Assembly: GCF_024707545.1 (NCBI RefSeq) | Contig: NZ_CP062229.1 | Coordinates: forward strand, 5,189,501 to 5,253,500 | Origin: Mesorhizobium onobrychidis | GTDB lineage: Bacteria; Pseudomonadota; Alphaproteobacteria; Rhizobiales; Rhizobiaceae | DNA: 64,000 bases | Reading direction: 5' to 3' | Made by a program: the position numbers and the translations under genes | Shown: positions 9,362 to 17,271 of the stretch, one piece after another | Numbering within the stretch: position 1 is the first letter of the stretch | Layout: each line of letters starts with the position of its first letter | Notes under the pieces: generated by a model | What the model saw: only the letters and a program-made list of their open reading frames with translations | What the model was told of the DNA's origin: nothing | Database searches by the model: none

Positions 9362-10297
9362 TCACGACCGATCCATCAGGACTTGCCGGAGCATGACGAT
9401 CAGCATCGAGTAGGCGAGCAGCAGGACGAGCAGCACCAGCGCAATGGCCGAGGCATAGCCGAAATCAAGGGCTCTGAAGGCCTGCGTGAAGATGTAGCTC
9501 GCGACGATCTGCGTGCGGTCGGCCGGCCCGCCGCTGGTCATGACGATGATCAGGTCGGCGAAGTTCGAGATCCAGACAGTGCGCAACAGCACGGTGATCG
9601 CAATGGTCGGCGCAAGGAATGGCAACGTGATCGACGTGAACCGCCTGATCGCGCCGGCGCCGTCGATCGCCGCCGCCTCGTAGAGGTCGCGCGGGATGGC
9701 CTGGAGCGCGGCCAGCAGCGTGATGGCGAAGAAGGGAATGCCCCACCAGACGTTGGCGATGATCGGTCCCCACATGGCGAGCTGAGGATTGGAAAGGATG
9801 TTGGCCGGCTCGCTCATGAGGCCGAGCGCATAAAGCCAATGCGGCAGCGGTCCGATGACGGGGTTGAACAGCCACGCCCAGTTGAGCCCAGTGAGAAAAG
9901 TCGGCACCGCCCAGGGCAGGAACACCAGCGCCTGCGCTATGGCGCGGCCGGCAAACGGCCGGTCGAGCAACAGCGCCAGGACCAGTCCGAACACGAACTG
10001 CAGGAAGACGGACGCGCCGGTCCACCACAGCGTGTTGCGCAGCGCCCGATAAAAATTATCGTCGTCATAAAGGGTGCGAAAATGATCAAGCCCGACATAC
10101 CCGCCAGAGAAGGGATTGAGCAAGTGCACGTCACGGAAGGCGTAGGACAGGCCTAGCACCAGCGGCGCCAGCATGATGGTGACGATCAGAATCAGCGCCG
10201 GGGCGGTGTAAAGATATGGCTCGGCGTGGCGCGTGATCCGGTCGACCAGCGACCGGCGGCGCGATTCCGGGAACCCGGCGGTGGCGTCAAAAACCAT
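9362..10297 (-). CDS. Carbohydrate ABC importer permease (MalF/UgpA type)
   Basis: A 311-residue permease with six hydrophobic helices. The EAA loop YEAAAIDGAGAIRRFTSITL and the following PFLAP lie near residue 215. The long N-terminal part before the first conserved periplasmic loop is typical of MalF/UgpA-like partners in CUT1 importers. It is preceded by a 104-base gap with a hairpin that separates it from the solute-binding protein gene. Confidence 0.92.
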   Translation of the reverse strand: MVFDATAGFPESRRRSLVDRITRHAEPYLYTAPALILIVTIMLAPLVLGLSYAFRDVHLLNPFSGGYVGLDHFRTLYDDDNFYRALRNTLWWTGASVFLQFVFGLVLALLLDRPFAGRAIAQALVFLPWAVPTFLTGLNWAWLFNPVIGPLPHWLYALGLMSEPANILSNPQLAMWGPIIANVWWGIPFFAITLLAALQAIPRDLYEAAAIDGAGAIRRFTSITLPFLAPTIAITVLLRTVWISNFADLIIVMTSGGPADRTQIVASYIFTQAFRALDFGYASAIALVLLVLLLAYSMLIVMLRQVLMDRS

Positions 10298-10353
10298 CAG
10301 CTAACGCTTTCGTTCCAACTGGCCATCCTTCCAATCGACCATGGACGAGACCT

Positions 10354-10385
10354 ATCGGAGCCACCCGGCGATTGGCGGCTCCGAT
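10354..10385 (-). promoter_or_regulatory. Intercistronic hairpin after the solute-binding protein gene
   Basis: ATCGGAGCC / GGCTCCGAT, a perfect 9-bp stem with a 14-base loop, lies between the binding-protein gene and the permease genes. Hairpins in this place commonly stabilise the upstream message so that binding protein is made in excess; that function is inferred from position. Confidence 0.6.
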
Positions 10386-10401
10386 GCTCTAGGTCCGCCG
10401 T

Positions 10402-11661
10402 TTATTTCTTGGCCAGGTACTTCTGCTGCGCCTTGGTCAGATAGTCGGCCCACTGGTTGGCCATTTCCTCGGGCGTGATGTCGCCGAGCAATGCCTGTTG
10501 ACTGGTCTTGATGACCATCGAGTCCTTGAAGAAGGCGAACTCCTCGAGATAGGTCGGCATGACCGTCGGCACCGCATCCTTGTCCTCGAGTTCGGCGAAC
10601 CAGCCCTTGAACTGCTCGCTTGCGTAGAAGGGATCCTTTTCGGCCGACTTGTGGACCGGCAGCGCACCGGTGCGCTTGTTCCACTCGATATTGCCCTCGG
10701 GCCCTTCGAGCGTTTCGATCAGCTTCCAGGAGAGGTCCTTGTTCTGGCTGGCCGCCATCATCGACCAACCGGCATAGCCGATGGTCGGGAACGTCTTGCC
10801 GGACGGCCCCTTCGGCATGGTCGTGACGCCGTAGTCTTCCGGCTTCATCCGCTCGGCGATTGCGATCAGCGCGTCTGGATCCTGATCAAGCATTGCGCAG
10901 GTGCCGGTGTAGAATCCGGCGACGATTTCGTTAAAACCCCAGTTGACGCTGTCCTTCGGTGCCAATCCCTTCTTGTACAGGTCGACGACCCAGGTCAGTC
11001 CCTTGACCCAGCCTTCGCTGTTCATCGTCGAGGTGCCGTCTTCATTGAAGAACTTGTTGGAGCCGGCCATGGTTGCGCCGAACATGATCCAGCCGTTGAG
11101 GCCGCCCGGCCCGCCGCGCAGGCAGTAGCCATATTTGCCTGGAAGCTTGGATACTTTTTCCGACGCCGCCACGAACTCGTCCATCGTCTTGGGCGGCTCG
11201 GCGACACCAGCCTCCTGGAACAGCTTCTTGTTGTAGAACATCGCCCGGAGATAGAAGCCATAGGGCAGCATGTAGGCGGTGTTGTTCACGTCGCGGCCGA
11301 GTTCGAGCGCGCGATCAGTGAGGCCCGAGGTGTGCTCCCATTTGGCAAGATAGGGTTCGAGGCTTTCGAGAAGGCCGTTATTGGCATAGAGCGACAGCCA
11401 GGTATCCGGCATCTCCATGACGTCGGGGATTTCGCCGGCGGAGACCATAGTCGCGAATTTCTGGAACGCCTCGCCCCAGGGCAGCGAGATCACCTCGACC
11501 TTCGTGCCCGGGTTGGCAGCCTCGAATTTGGACACGATCGATTTCAGGGTTTCGGTGCGCTCGGGGCTGGTGATCACTTCCACGAGCTTCAGCGTCGTGT
11601 CGGCGAGTGCAGCACCCGACATCAGTACGGTGGCGAATGCGGCGATAAGAAGCTTCTTCAT
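10402..11661 (-). CDS. Carbohydrate ABC importer solute-binding protein
   Basis: A 419-residue periplasmic binding protein (family 1 extracellular solute-binding). A signal peptide spans residues 1-20 (MKKLLIAAFATVLMSGAALA), with cleavage before DTT. The mature protein opens with a beta strand and the helix typical of the family (LKSIVSKFEAANPGTKVEV), followed by IPDVMEMPDTWL. Length and organisation match UgpB/MalE-like proteins. It is the third gene of the operon after the regulator and the PLP enzyme. The ligand cannot be deduced; the linked enzyme suggests something that carries or yields a sulfur or amino-acid moiety. Confidence 0.92.
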   Translation of the reverse strand: MKKLLIAAFATVLMSGAALADTTLKLVEVITSPERTETLKSIVSKFEAANPGTKVEVISLPWGEAFQKFATMVSAGEIPDVMEMPDTWLSLYANNGLLESLEPYLAKWEHTSGLTDRALELGRDVNNTAYMLPYGFYLRAMFYNKKLFQEAGVAEPPKTMDEFVAASEKVSKLPGKYGYCLRGGPGGLNGWIMFGATMAGSNKFFNEDGTSTMNSEGWVKGLTWVVDLYKKGLAPKDSVNWGFNEIVAGFYTGTCAMLDQDPDALIAIAERMKPEDYGVTTMPKGPSGKTFPTIGYAGWSMMAASQNKDLSWKLIETLEGPEGNIEWNKRTGALPVHKSAEKDPFYASEQFKGWFAELEDKDAVPTVMPTYLEEFAFFKDSMVIKTSQQALLGDITPEEMANQWADYLTKAQQKYLAKK

Positions 11662-11688
11662 TTTCCGTTCCCTTCTTGTCTGGTTGCT

Positions 11689-12864
11689 TCAGGTCTTTTC
11701 TTCGGAAGCGGCTGTGATAGCCGTTTCCAGGTCACTCCACAGCGCCTCGGTTCCCTCGAGGCCGACATGGAGACGCACGGACCGCGGATGGACGCCGAAC
11801 GCCATCGCGGAATTGGGTTGGGCTTTCTGCTGCAGTACGACCTCGCCGGGCACAATGAGGCTTTCGTGGCCGCCCCAGGACACGCCCAGCTTGAACAGCT
11901 TGAGGCGGTCGGCAAACGTCCGGATGTCGATGCCGTCGCGGAAAACAAATGAGAACAGGCCCGACGTGCCGGTGAGCCCCGCCGGAAGCTGGTTGGCCAA
12001 CCCCGGATGGCAGACTTTCTCGACGATCGGATGATCCTGCAGGCGCCGTGCGATTTCGAGGCCGGAGGCCTGATGCGCGCGCATGCGGATCGGCAGTGTG
12101 CGCAGGCCGCGGATCAAGAGCCAGGCGTCGAATGGCGACAGCTTGCCGCCGAGATACGGATAGGCTTCGCCGCGGATGCGACCGATCAAGTCCTTCGAGC
12201 CCGCGACCACGCCGGCCACGACATCGCTGTGGCCACCCAGATACTTGGACGCGGAGTGGACCACCACATCGACGCCGAGCGACAGCGGCCGCTGGAAGAC
12301 CGGGCTGGCCCAGCTGTTGTCGATGATGGTCGGAATGCCGTGGGACTTTGCCAGCGCAGCGAGCGCACCGATGTCATGGGCTTCCATGACCCAGCTGGTC
12401 GGGCTTTCCATATAGAACAGCTTGGCGCCAGGCAGGGCGCTCGCGACAGCGGCTTCGTCGCGCCCGTCGACATAGGTCACCTCGATGCGCATGCGCGCGA
12501 GCAGCGTCCCGAACAGCCGGAACGCGTCCGGGTAGATATGCCTGACCGCGACGATGCGGTCGCCCGGTTCGACGAAGCTCAGCACTGCCGACGAGATGGC
12601 GGACATGCCGCTTGCAAAACCGATCGCGTCCTCGGCGCCCTCCAGCTTTGCCAGCATTTCCTCGAACATGCGCACGGTCGGGTTCAGCCCGCGCGTGTAG
12701 GTCGGCCGCACCTTTTCGCCGCGGTACGTCTCGAGCATCACGTCATAGTTCGGGAAGGTGAAGAGCGAGGTCTGCACGATCGGCGGCACGACGGCATCGA
12801 AGGCGTTGCCCTCGTCATGCGCGGCGATCAGCGATGCCTGGTCGAAAAAATCGGGACCGTTCAT
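11689..12864 (-). CDS. Cys/Met-metabolism PLP-dependent enzyme (cystathionine beta-lyase-like)
   Basis: A 391-residue fold-type I PLP enzyme of the Cys_Met_Meta_PP family. Visible features are the phosphate-binding YTRGLNPT from the neighbouring subunit near residue 55, GFASGMSAIS near 83, ESPTSWVMEAHD near 153, the ring-stacking IDNSWASP, and the PLP lysine in SASKYLGGHSD near 207. The family performs beta- or gamma-elimination/replacement on sulfur amino acids; which one cannot be told. Its start codon overlaps the stop of the FadR-type regulator by 4 bases (12861-12864), and the importer follows, so the enzyme probably acts on the imported substrate. Confidence 0.9.
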   Translation of the reverse strand: MNGPDFFDQASLIAAHDEGNAFDAVVPPIVQTSLFTFPNYDVMLETYRGEKVRPTYTRGLNPTVRMFEEMLAKLEGAEDAIGFASGMSAISSAVLSFVEPGDRIVAVRHIYPDAFRLFGTLLARMRIEVTYVDGRDEAAVASALPGAKLFYMESPTSWVMEAHDIGALAALAKSHGIPTIIDNSWASPVFQRPLSLGVDVVVHSASKYLGGHSDVVAGVVAGSKDLIGRIRGEAYPYLGGKLSPFDAWLLIRGLRTLPIRMRAHQASGLEIARRLQDHPIVEKVCHPGLANQLPAGLTGTSGLFSFVFRDGIDIRTFADRLKLFKLGVSWGGHESLIVPGEVVLQQKAQPNSAMAFGVHPRSVRLHVGLEGTEALWSDLETAITAASEEKT

Positions 12865-13601
12865 TTCGACATTTCCTCGATATCCTCTTCCACGATCTCG
12901 AGGATCTTCAGCGTTTTTCCCCGCGCCAGCTCCGCGTTCCTGGCGACGATCGCATCGAACAGCTCGCGGTGATACGGGAACGATCGCCGCGCGAAATCCT
13001 GCCGGTCAAAAGGATGGTCCCAAAAGCGCTCGAACGCTTCGCGCATCTGCCCCAGGAGCTGCCGGAAAAGCGGGTTGTGCGTGGCGTCGTAGACGGCCAG
13101 GTGAAAGGCCAGGTCTTCCGGACCCGACGTGCCGGTGGCGAGATGGACGCGCTCCATCTCGATGAGTTTTTCCTCGATCGTCCGCAGATCGTCGACAGTC
13201 CTCCGCCGCGCCGCGACCATGCTTGCCTCGGCCTCGATGCCGCGGCGTACCTCGAGGGTGTGCAAGAGACCATCGCGCAGCTCTGCCGTATCGAGCGACA
13301 GCGGCAAATGGATCGTGCCGGCGGATATCGGCTTGAGCAGATAGGTACCGCTGCCTTTGCGGGTCTCGGTGACGCCGAGCGCTTCGAAACGCCCCATCGC
13401 CTCGCGTATCGTCGAGCGCCCGACGGAAAGCGCGGCCATCAATTCGCGTTCGGTCGGAAGCCGGTCACCGCTCTTCAGCGCAGCGCGCTCGACATAGTCG
13501 GCCAGCGCTTCCATGACCTGCTTGCCGCGATCCAACGGCGGGAGCGTGGCGATTGCCACACGCGTGGCAGGTGCCCCGGGCAGTTCGCCGCGCGCTCGCA
13601 T
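12861..13601 (-). CDS. FadR-subfamily GntR transcriptional regulator
   Basis: A 246-residue regulator. The winged-helix domain occupies residues 30-95: GDRLPTERELMAALSVGRSTIREAM is the GntR recognition region (PTER-EL, then a helix with GRSTIREA). The C-terminal FCD ligand-binding domain follows, with the metal-binding Asp/His pattern (DLAFHLAVYDATHN near 165, then later histidines). It is the first gene of the operon that contains the PLP enzyme and the ABC importer, with a 4-base overlap to the next gene, so it most likely controls that operon in response to the substrate or a product. A possible operator lies just upstream. Confidence 0.93.
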   Translation of the reverse strand: MRARGELPGAPATRVAIATLPPLDRGKQVMEALADYVERAALKSGDRLPTERELMAALSVGRSTIREAMGRFEALGVTETRKGSGTYLLKPISAGTIHLPLSLDTAELRDGLLHTLEVRRGIEAEASMVAARRRTVDDLRTIEEKLIEMERVHLATGTSGPEDLAFHLAVYDATHNPLFRQLLGQMREAFERFWDHPFDRQDFARRSFPYHRELFDAIVARNAELARGKTLKILEIVEEDIEEMSK

Positions 13602-13617
13602 GGGTACCTACATCCAA

Positions 13618-13632
13618 AATTGGTCTGACATC
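13618..13632. promoter_or_regulatory. Candidate FadR-type operator
   Basis: AATTGGTCTGACATC contains an imperfect TGGTCTGAC(C)A palindrome close to the TGGTNNNACCA style bound by FCD-type GntR regulators. It lies about 20 bases upstream of the regulator start codon, where a repressor would block the whole operon. Confidence 0.4.
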
Positions 13633-13787
13633 TTAGCAGTTTTGCGCGCGGCCGACCTTTCGTCAAGTGCCGTGGGCAGTGTCTCAGTTTGCATTTGGCT
13701 CACGACCCGCTGTGGAGACCTTAAACCTGCCGCAAAGGCTTCCTCTGCGACGTTGCAAAAATCAGATGCAAAAACTGTCGTTTAAAC

Positions 13788-13803
13788 GGGGATTTTGCGA
13801 CAG
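13788..13803. repeat. Left inverted-repeat end flanking the TetR-RidA unit
   Basis: GGGGATTTTGCGACAG reads inward toward the TetR gene and matches, in inverted orientation, a nearly identical motif at 15274-15290 after the RidA gene. The exact shared core is TTTGCGACAG. Such paired ends could be remnants of a mobile unit. Confidence 0.4.
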
Positions 13804-13834
13804 TCGCTTTGAGCCCAAAAGCTACCGTTCAGCC

Positions 13835-14524
13835 TCATCCTGGAGAGAGGCCATCGAGGAGGAAACCGAGGCCTTTCCGAAAGGTGCCACCCCAATCGTT
13901 ATCCAACAGCAGACGAGAGCGTTCGATCGTAGGGTAGCGTTCGCTGAGACGTGTAAGGCGTTGCTGCGCGGCGGCCCTGTCGTCGTCCGAGAGGTCGAAG
14001 CTCGCCCGGGTGATGGTGGCGCCCATCACATAGTTCCAGAGCGACCATATCACGACGTTCAGATCTGCGTCCGCAACCCCGGCTCTGGACAAGGCCTTGC
14101 TCAGCAGTTCTAGGCGACTGAGGATGTTCGGGCCGAGCGCCCGGCGCGGCAACAGCGATGCCGACCAAGGATGGCGCAGCATGCTGGCGCGCCAGTCTTC
14201 GAGCATATGAACGACTTCTCCGCGCCAGTCTCGAGACTCAACTATTTGCGGCGGTCCGCGATATTCGAGCACCGAGTCGAGCGCCAGATCAAAGACATCC
14301 TCTTTGTTGTCGACGTGCCAATATAGGCTCATCACGCCCGAACCGAGGCGATCGGCCAGCCGACGCATCGTCAATCCGTCGACTCCCTGGGCGTCCAGCA
14401 GTTCTACCGCGGTCGCCACGATGCGTTCCCGAGAGAGCGGCGGTTCACTGCGCGGCTCCTGCACGGGCTGGAGCCGCTCATTTATCCCTCGTTTGCTCCG
14501 GGCGCCGCTGCGTTTTGCAGCCAT
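13835..14524 (-). CDS. TetR-family transcriptional regulator (TetR_C-like ligand domain)
   Basis: A 229-residue repressor from the ATG at 14524, which has a GAGGGAGA ribosome site; upstream extension to 14632 would run through the operator and is unlikely. After a basic, disordered N terminus, the TetR helix-turn-helix is clear: RERIVATAVELLDAQGVDGL, then MRRLADRLGSGVMSLYWHVD near residues 50-80. The rest is helical, and the tetracycline-repressor-like C-terminal domain (LEDWRASMLRHPW, then LLSKALSRAGVADADL) is recognisable. It is divergent from the exported RidA gene across a shared region with a long palindrome. Confidence 0.9.
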   Translation of the reverse strand: MAAKRSGARSKRGINERLQPVQEPRSEPPLSRERIVATAVELLDAQGVDGLTMRRLADRLGSGVMSLYWHVDNKEDVFDLALDSVLEYRGPPQIVESRDWRGEVVHMLEDWRASMLRHPWSASLLPRRALGPNILSRLELLSKALSRAGVADADLNVVIWSLWNYVMGATITRASFDLSDDDRAAAQQRLTRLSERYPTIERSRLLLDNDWGGTFRKGLGFLLDGLSPG

Positions 14525-14592
14525 CCGTCTCCCTCGCTGTTCAGAACGTCGATTTTGACCGGCAAAGCGGCGAATGTCGATCTTGAACGATT

Positions 14593-14645
14593 GACTCGTA
14601 CGGCGTACCATACGATGACTCGTACGTCGCACGAGTCATCGTATG
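14593..14645. promoter_or_regulatory. Operator array: perfect 15-bp inverted repeat plus an extra half-site
   Basis: Between the TetR gene and the RidA gene lies a perfect inverted repeat with 15-base arms (14609-14623 and 14631-14645, left arm CATACGATGACTCGT) around a 7-base spacer. A further copy of the ACTCGTACG half-site sits at 14593-14601, and GTAC-GGC-GTAC nearby makes another small dyad. This is a strong candidate for the TetR operator controlling both divergent genes. Confidence 0.75.
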
Positions 14646-14713
14646 GGCGATACGGTTAAAGTTCAATCATGCCGGCCGCGAGGGTACGTTGCTCGCAGAG
14701 CCAAGAGAAAATC

Positions 14714-15199
14714 ATGTCACGCGCAATCAAGCATCTTATCGGAGGGCTAATCGTCATGACCATCGGAGTTCCCACTGCGACGACAGCAAATGAGAATGAT
14801 CTCAAGCTGACCATCGTCAATCCACAAAACCTCTACGACCCGTCGCCGAATGGCTACAGCACGGCGGTGATCGCGCCTCGCGAAGCCCGGGTGGCATATA
14901 TCTCCGGGCAGGGCGGCCAGGACAGCACGGGAGCCTTGTCGCCCGACTTCGCTGTCCAGGTGAAACAGGCATATGCGAACCTGCGCACCGCGCTTGAGGG
15001 GATCGGTGCGAAGCCCAATCAGGTCGCCAAGCTCACGGTCTTCGTGGTCGATCATGATATGTCCAAGCTTGAGGTGTTGACCAAGAACGTGAAGAAAATG
15101 TTCGGTGAGGCGCTGCCGGCGCAGACCCTGATTCCCGTTCCCAAGCTTGCAATTGACCCCATGCTCTTCGAGGTGGAGGCCGTCGTCATTCTGGAGTAG
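14714..15199 (+). CDS. Exported RidA/YjgF-family protein
   Basis: A 161-residue protein. I use the ATG at 14714 because it gives a clean signal peptide (basic start MSRAIKH, hydrophobic GGLIVMTIGV, cleavage near TTA-NEN); an upstream ATG at 14669 would precede the hydrophobic segment with a polar stretch. The mature part is a RidA domain: GYSTAVIAPREARVAYISGQ, the central KQAYANLRTALEGIGAKPNQ, and the C-terminal LIPVPKLAIDPMLFEVEAV. The conserved Arg of enamine deaminases at the usual C-terminal place appears to be missing, so it may not deaminate 2-aminoacrylate. It is divergent from a TetR gene with which it shares an operator. Confidence 0.85.
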   Translation: MSRAIKHLIGGLIVMTIGVPTATTANENDLKLTIVNPQNLYDPSPNGYSTAVIAPREARVAYISGQGGQDSTGALSPDFAVQVKQAYANLRTALEGIGAKPNQVAKLTVFVVDHDMSKLEVLTKNVKKMFGEALPAQTLIPVPKLAIDPMLFEVEAVVILE

Positions 15200-15273
15200 T
15201 GATGCCGGTCGCCCTTCGCACATATCCTGAGCTTCGCGATAGTTTCACCCTGTCCATCCGGTCAATGGTTTGC

Positions 15274-15290
15274 CTGTCGCAAATTTCCCT
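15274..15290. repeat. Right inverted-repeat end flanking the TetR-RidA unit
   Basis: CTGTCGCAAATTTCCCT is the inverted counterpart of the motif at 13788-13803 (10 exact bases plus a similar GGGA block). It lies about 75 bases after the RidA stop. Confidence 0.4.
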
Positions 15291-15393
15291 CGCAAAAATG
15301 GGTGTTTCGCGGACGATTTTTGGGACAGCCGCAAGGGGCGCTCGCCACCCGAATGCGACGGTCATTTAGTGTGGGATCGAGGAGCCGAATGTG

Positions 15394-16116
15394 ATGGCAT
15401 TGGATGGCGTACGTGCCTTGGTATTCGACGTATTCGGCACTGTCGTCGATTGGCGCAGCGGCGTGGCGCGCGAAGCTGAACCGTTCCTGAAGCGGCATGG
15501 AGCAGGATCCGCCATTCCTACCGCTTTCGCGGATGCGTGGCGCAGCCGTTACTCCCCAGCGATGGAGGAGGTGCGCAGCGGCCGGCGGCCTTTTACACGG
15601 CTCGACGTGCTGCATCGGGAGAATCTGGAAGCTGTTTTGCCAGAATTCGGGATCGACCCGGCTTCGGTGCCAGCGTCGGAGCTGGACGAACTGAACCGGG
15701 CATGGCACCGATTGGAGCCATGGCCGGACGCGGTGGCCGGCCTCACACGGCTCAAGGCCCGCTATATCATCGCGCCGCTCTCGAACGGTAACATCGCCCT
15801 CATGCTCAACATGGCGAAGCGTAGTCGCATCCCTTGGGATGCCATCCTCGGCGCCGAAGTCGTGCGAGCGTACAAGCCGATGCCGGAAGCCTATCTTCGC
15901 ACCGCTGACGTCCTGGCAATGAAGCCAGTTGAGATCTGTCTTGTGGCCGCCCACAATGGCGACCTAGCAGCGGCTCGGCTATGCGGATTGCGAACAGCCT
16001 TTGTCCCGCGTCCGACCGAGCACGGGTTAGCGCAGACCACGGACTCGCATCCTGATCAGGCCTGGGATTTGGTGGCCAGCGACTTCATTGACTTGGCTGA
16101 ACGGCTTCAATTGTAG
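15394..16116 (+). CDS. Haloacid dehalogenase type II (HAD superfamily)
   Basis: A 240-residue HAD hydrolase. Motif I is FDVFGTVVDW with the nucleophile Asp near residue 12, followed by the four-helix cap. Motif II is LSNGN, the Lys of motif III lies in VRAYKPMPEAY, and motif IV is VAAHNGDLAAARLCG. This matches L-2-haloacid dehalogenases, which hydrolyse 2-haloalkanoates to 2-hydroxy acids by an ester intermediate, although many relatives have other substrates. GGAG at 15381 serves either this ATG or a GTG one codon earlier. It stands alone in the accessory region. Confidence 0.88.
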   Translation: MALDGVRALVFDVFGTVVDWRSGVAREAEPFLKRHGAGSAIPTAFADAWRSRYSPAMEEVRSGRRPFTRLDVLHRENLEAVLPEFGIDPASVPASELDELNRAWHRLEPWPDAVAGLTRLKARYIIAPLSNGNIALMLNMAKRSRIPWDAILGAEVVRAYKPMPEAYLRTADVLAMKPVEICLVAAHNGDLAAARLCGLRTAFVPRPTEHGLAQTTDSHPDQAWDLVASDFIDLAERLQL

Positions 16117-16250
16117 CGCGTCCCAACGATCAGCAAACCACCCCCCTTCAGGGTTCTTCCACCTTTGGGTCCGATGCTCTCTTCGGCGTCGCGACCCAAT
16201 TGCTCCGCGATCTATCCGGGTTGCGGATAGCCAAGATGGGAGGCTTTACT

Positions 16251-16275
16251 ACGCCTTGCGTTCCCAGCGCCGGTC
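16251..16275. repeat. Left 25-bp direct repeat (copy of the holC 3' end)
   Basis: ACGCCTTGCGTTCCCAGCGC plus CGGTC is identical to 18042-18066, which encodes the last residues of HolC. Here it also reads as TDRRWERKA followed by a stop, but TAG instead of TAA. Similarity continues imperfectly to GGATAGCCAA at 16225. It marks the left edge of a 1.8 kb cassette. Confidence 0.85.
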
Positions 16276-16282
16276 CCGCCCT

Positions 16283-16743
16283 TCACCGAGCGACTGCCAG
16301 AATCCCGAGCACCGACGCGACGGTGGCGAGCAGGATTCGAACGTTGTGGACCATGAGCCAGGTGTCTAGCCGGGCGGGCACCTGATCCAGGAGAATCGAC
16401 TTGGTGGCGAATTGCGCGTTGGTCGGAAGGAACCAGGCCATAGTGAGAACCAGAACGGCAGCGACACAGGCGATCGCCCCGATCCACAGTGCACGTATTC
16501 CTCCCTCGCCTCGCTCCAGCCGAGCCAGAGCGAACCGATCAGGCCGATGAGGGTCGGAACGACGACAAGGGGGATCGTTCTTATGATGAACCGGTCGTTC
16601 TGGCTAAACCAGTCGAGGAATTCGGCAGCCGGAAGGCTCTTCCAGTAGCCGCCCAACGTTACGCCGATCGTCAGCATGACGCCGGCGAACATCGCCGAAC
16701 CCGAGATAGCGAGAATGTTGAATAGGAGTCGCAACGGAATCAC
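16283..16743 (-). pseudogene. DUF1772 (anthrone-oxygenase-like) membrane protein, frameshifted
   Basis: The minus strand encodes a DUF1772 protein in two frames. From a GTG at 16743, IPLRLLFNILAISGSAMFAG gives the first helix, then FLDWFSQNDRFIIRTIPLVV and a second helix up to LGWSEAREE near 16505. The homologous continuation (RALWIGAIACVAAVLVLTMA, then LDTWLMVHNVRILLA) is in another frame to a TGA at 16283-16285. The offset fits loss of one base near 16500-16510. Family members are about 150-residue, four-helix membrane proteins. GTG placement is uncertain because AGGAG sits too close to it. It follows the ABM gene with a gap of about 60 bases and was probably in its operon. Confidence 0.75.
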
Positions 16744-16804
16744 TCCTGCCTTTCTTTCTTTTCTTTTCGATTTTGATGACTTCGAGTTCTTGCTGACGCC
16801 ACGC

Positions 16805-17173
16805 CTACGCGACGCAGACGCCCGCCACGCCGACTTTTTGAAACAGGTGCGGGGAAGCGACCGCCGAAGCCGGATAGACTGAGAGTTTCGCCCTGAACTC
16901 CGGATGCATGAACGCAGTCCGGAAGTCTGCTGTCGATCCCCAGACGGCATAGTTCAGATAAGTAGGACTTTCGCCGACCGCGCGGTGAAGCTGGGTCGAG
17001 ATGAAACCCGGCTGCTGTTTCATGAACAGCGCATCTTCCTGCCAGGCTCGGAGAAAGGTCTGTTCGTCCGCCTTGTCAAGCGTGAATACGTTCACGAGCA
17101 CGACGGAAGCAGCATCGATTGCGATCTGACGTTCGATCGGGAATGCAGGGTCCAGTGGGCGCATAAGAGACAT
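16805..17173 (-). CDS. Antibiotic biosynthesis monooxygenase (ABM) domain protein
   Basis: A 122-residue protein from the ATG at 17173 (AAGGAA upstream). The central part fits an ABM ferredoxin-like domain: VVLVNVFTLDKADEQTFLRAW, then the FMKQQPGFISTQLHRAV stretch and the aromatic YLNYAVWGSTADF. Relatives are small cofactor-poor monooxygenases or stress-related heme/quinone-handling proteins. It diverges from a MarR gene with which it shares a palindromic promoter region, and is followed by the broken DUF1772 gene. The target molecule is unknown. Confidence 0.82.
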   Translation of the reverse strand: MSLMRPLDPAFPIERQIAIDAASVVLVNVFTLDKADEQTFLRAWQEDALFMKQQPGFISTQLHRAVGESPTYLNYAVWGSTADFRTAFMHPEFRAKLSVYPASAVASPHLFQKVGVAGVCVA

Positions 17174-17233
17174 GATAGGTTCCTTTTCACTTTGGTTTGA
17201 CGATGTCGATCTGGTATGATGCACACATATCTA

Positions 17234-17263
17234 ATTGACATCATAATGTCAATAGCATCCTAT
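17234..17263. promoter_or_regulatory. MarR operator overlapping both divergent -35 boxes
   Basis: ATTGACAT-CATA-ATGTCAAT (17234-17253) is a perfect palindrome whose two arms each contain TTGACA. On the plus strand TTGACA is followed 17 bases later by TCCTAT (17258-17263), serving marR. On the minus strand TTGACA is followed 17 bases later by TATGTG, serving the ABM gene. A dimer bound here would mask both promoters at once. Confidence 0.8.
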
Positions 17264-17271
17264 GGTGACAA

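Noticed and set aside
16334..16343. A T-loop-like GTTCGAATCC on the minus strand, as in tRNAs
   Set aside because: It is part of the conserved HNVRILL segment of the DUF1772 reading; no acceptor or anticodon stem can be formed around it.
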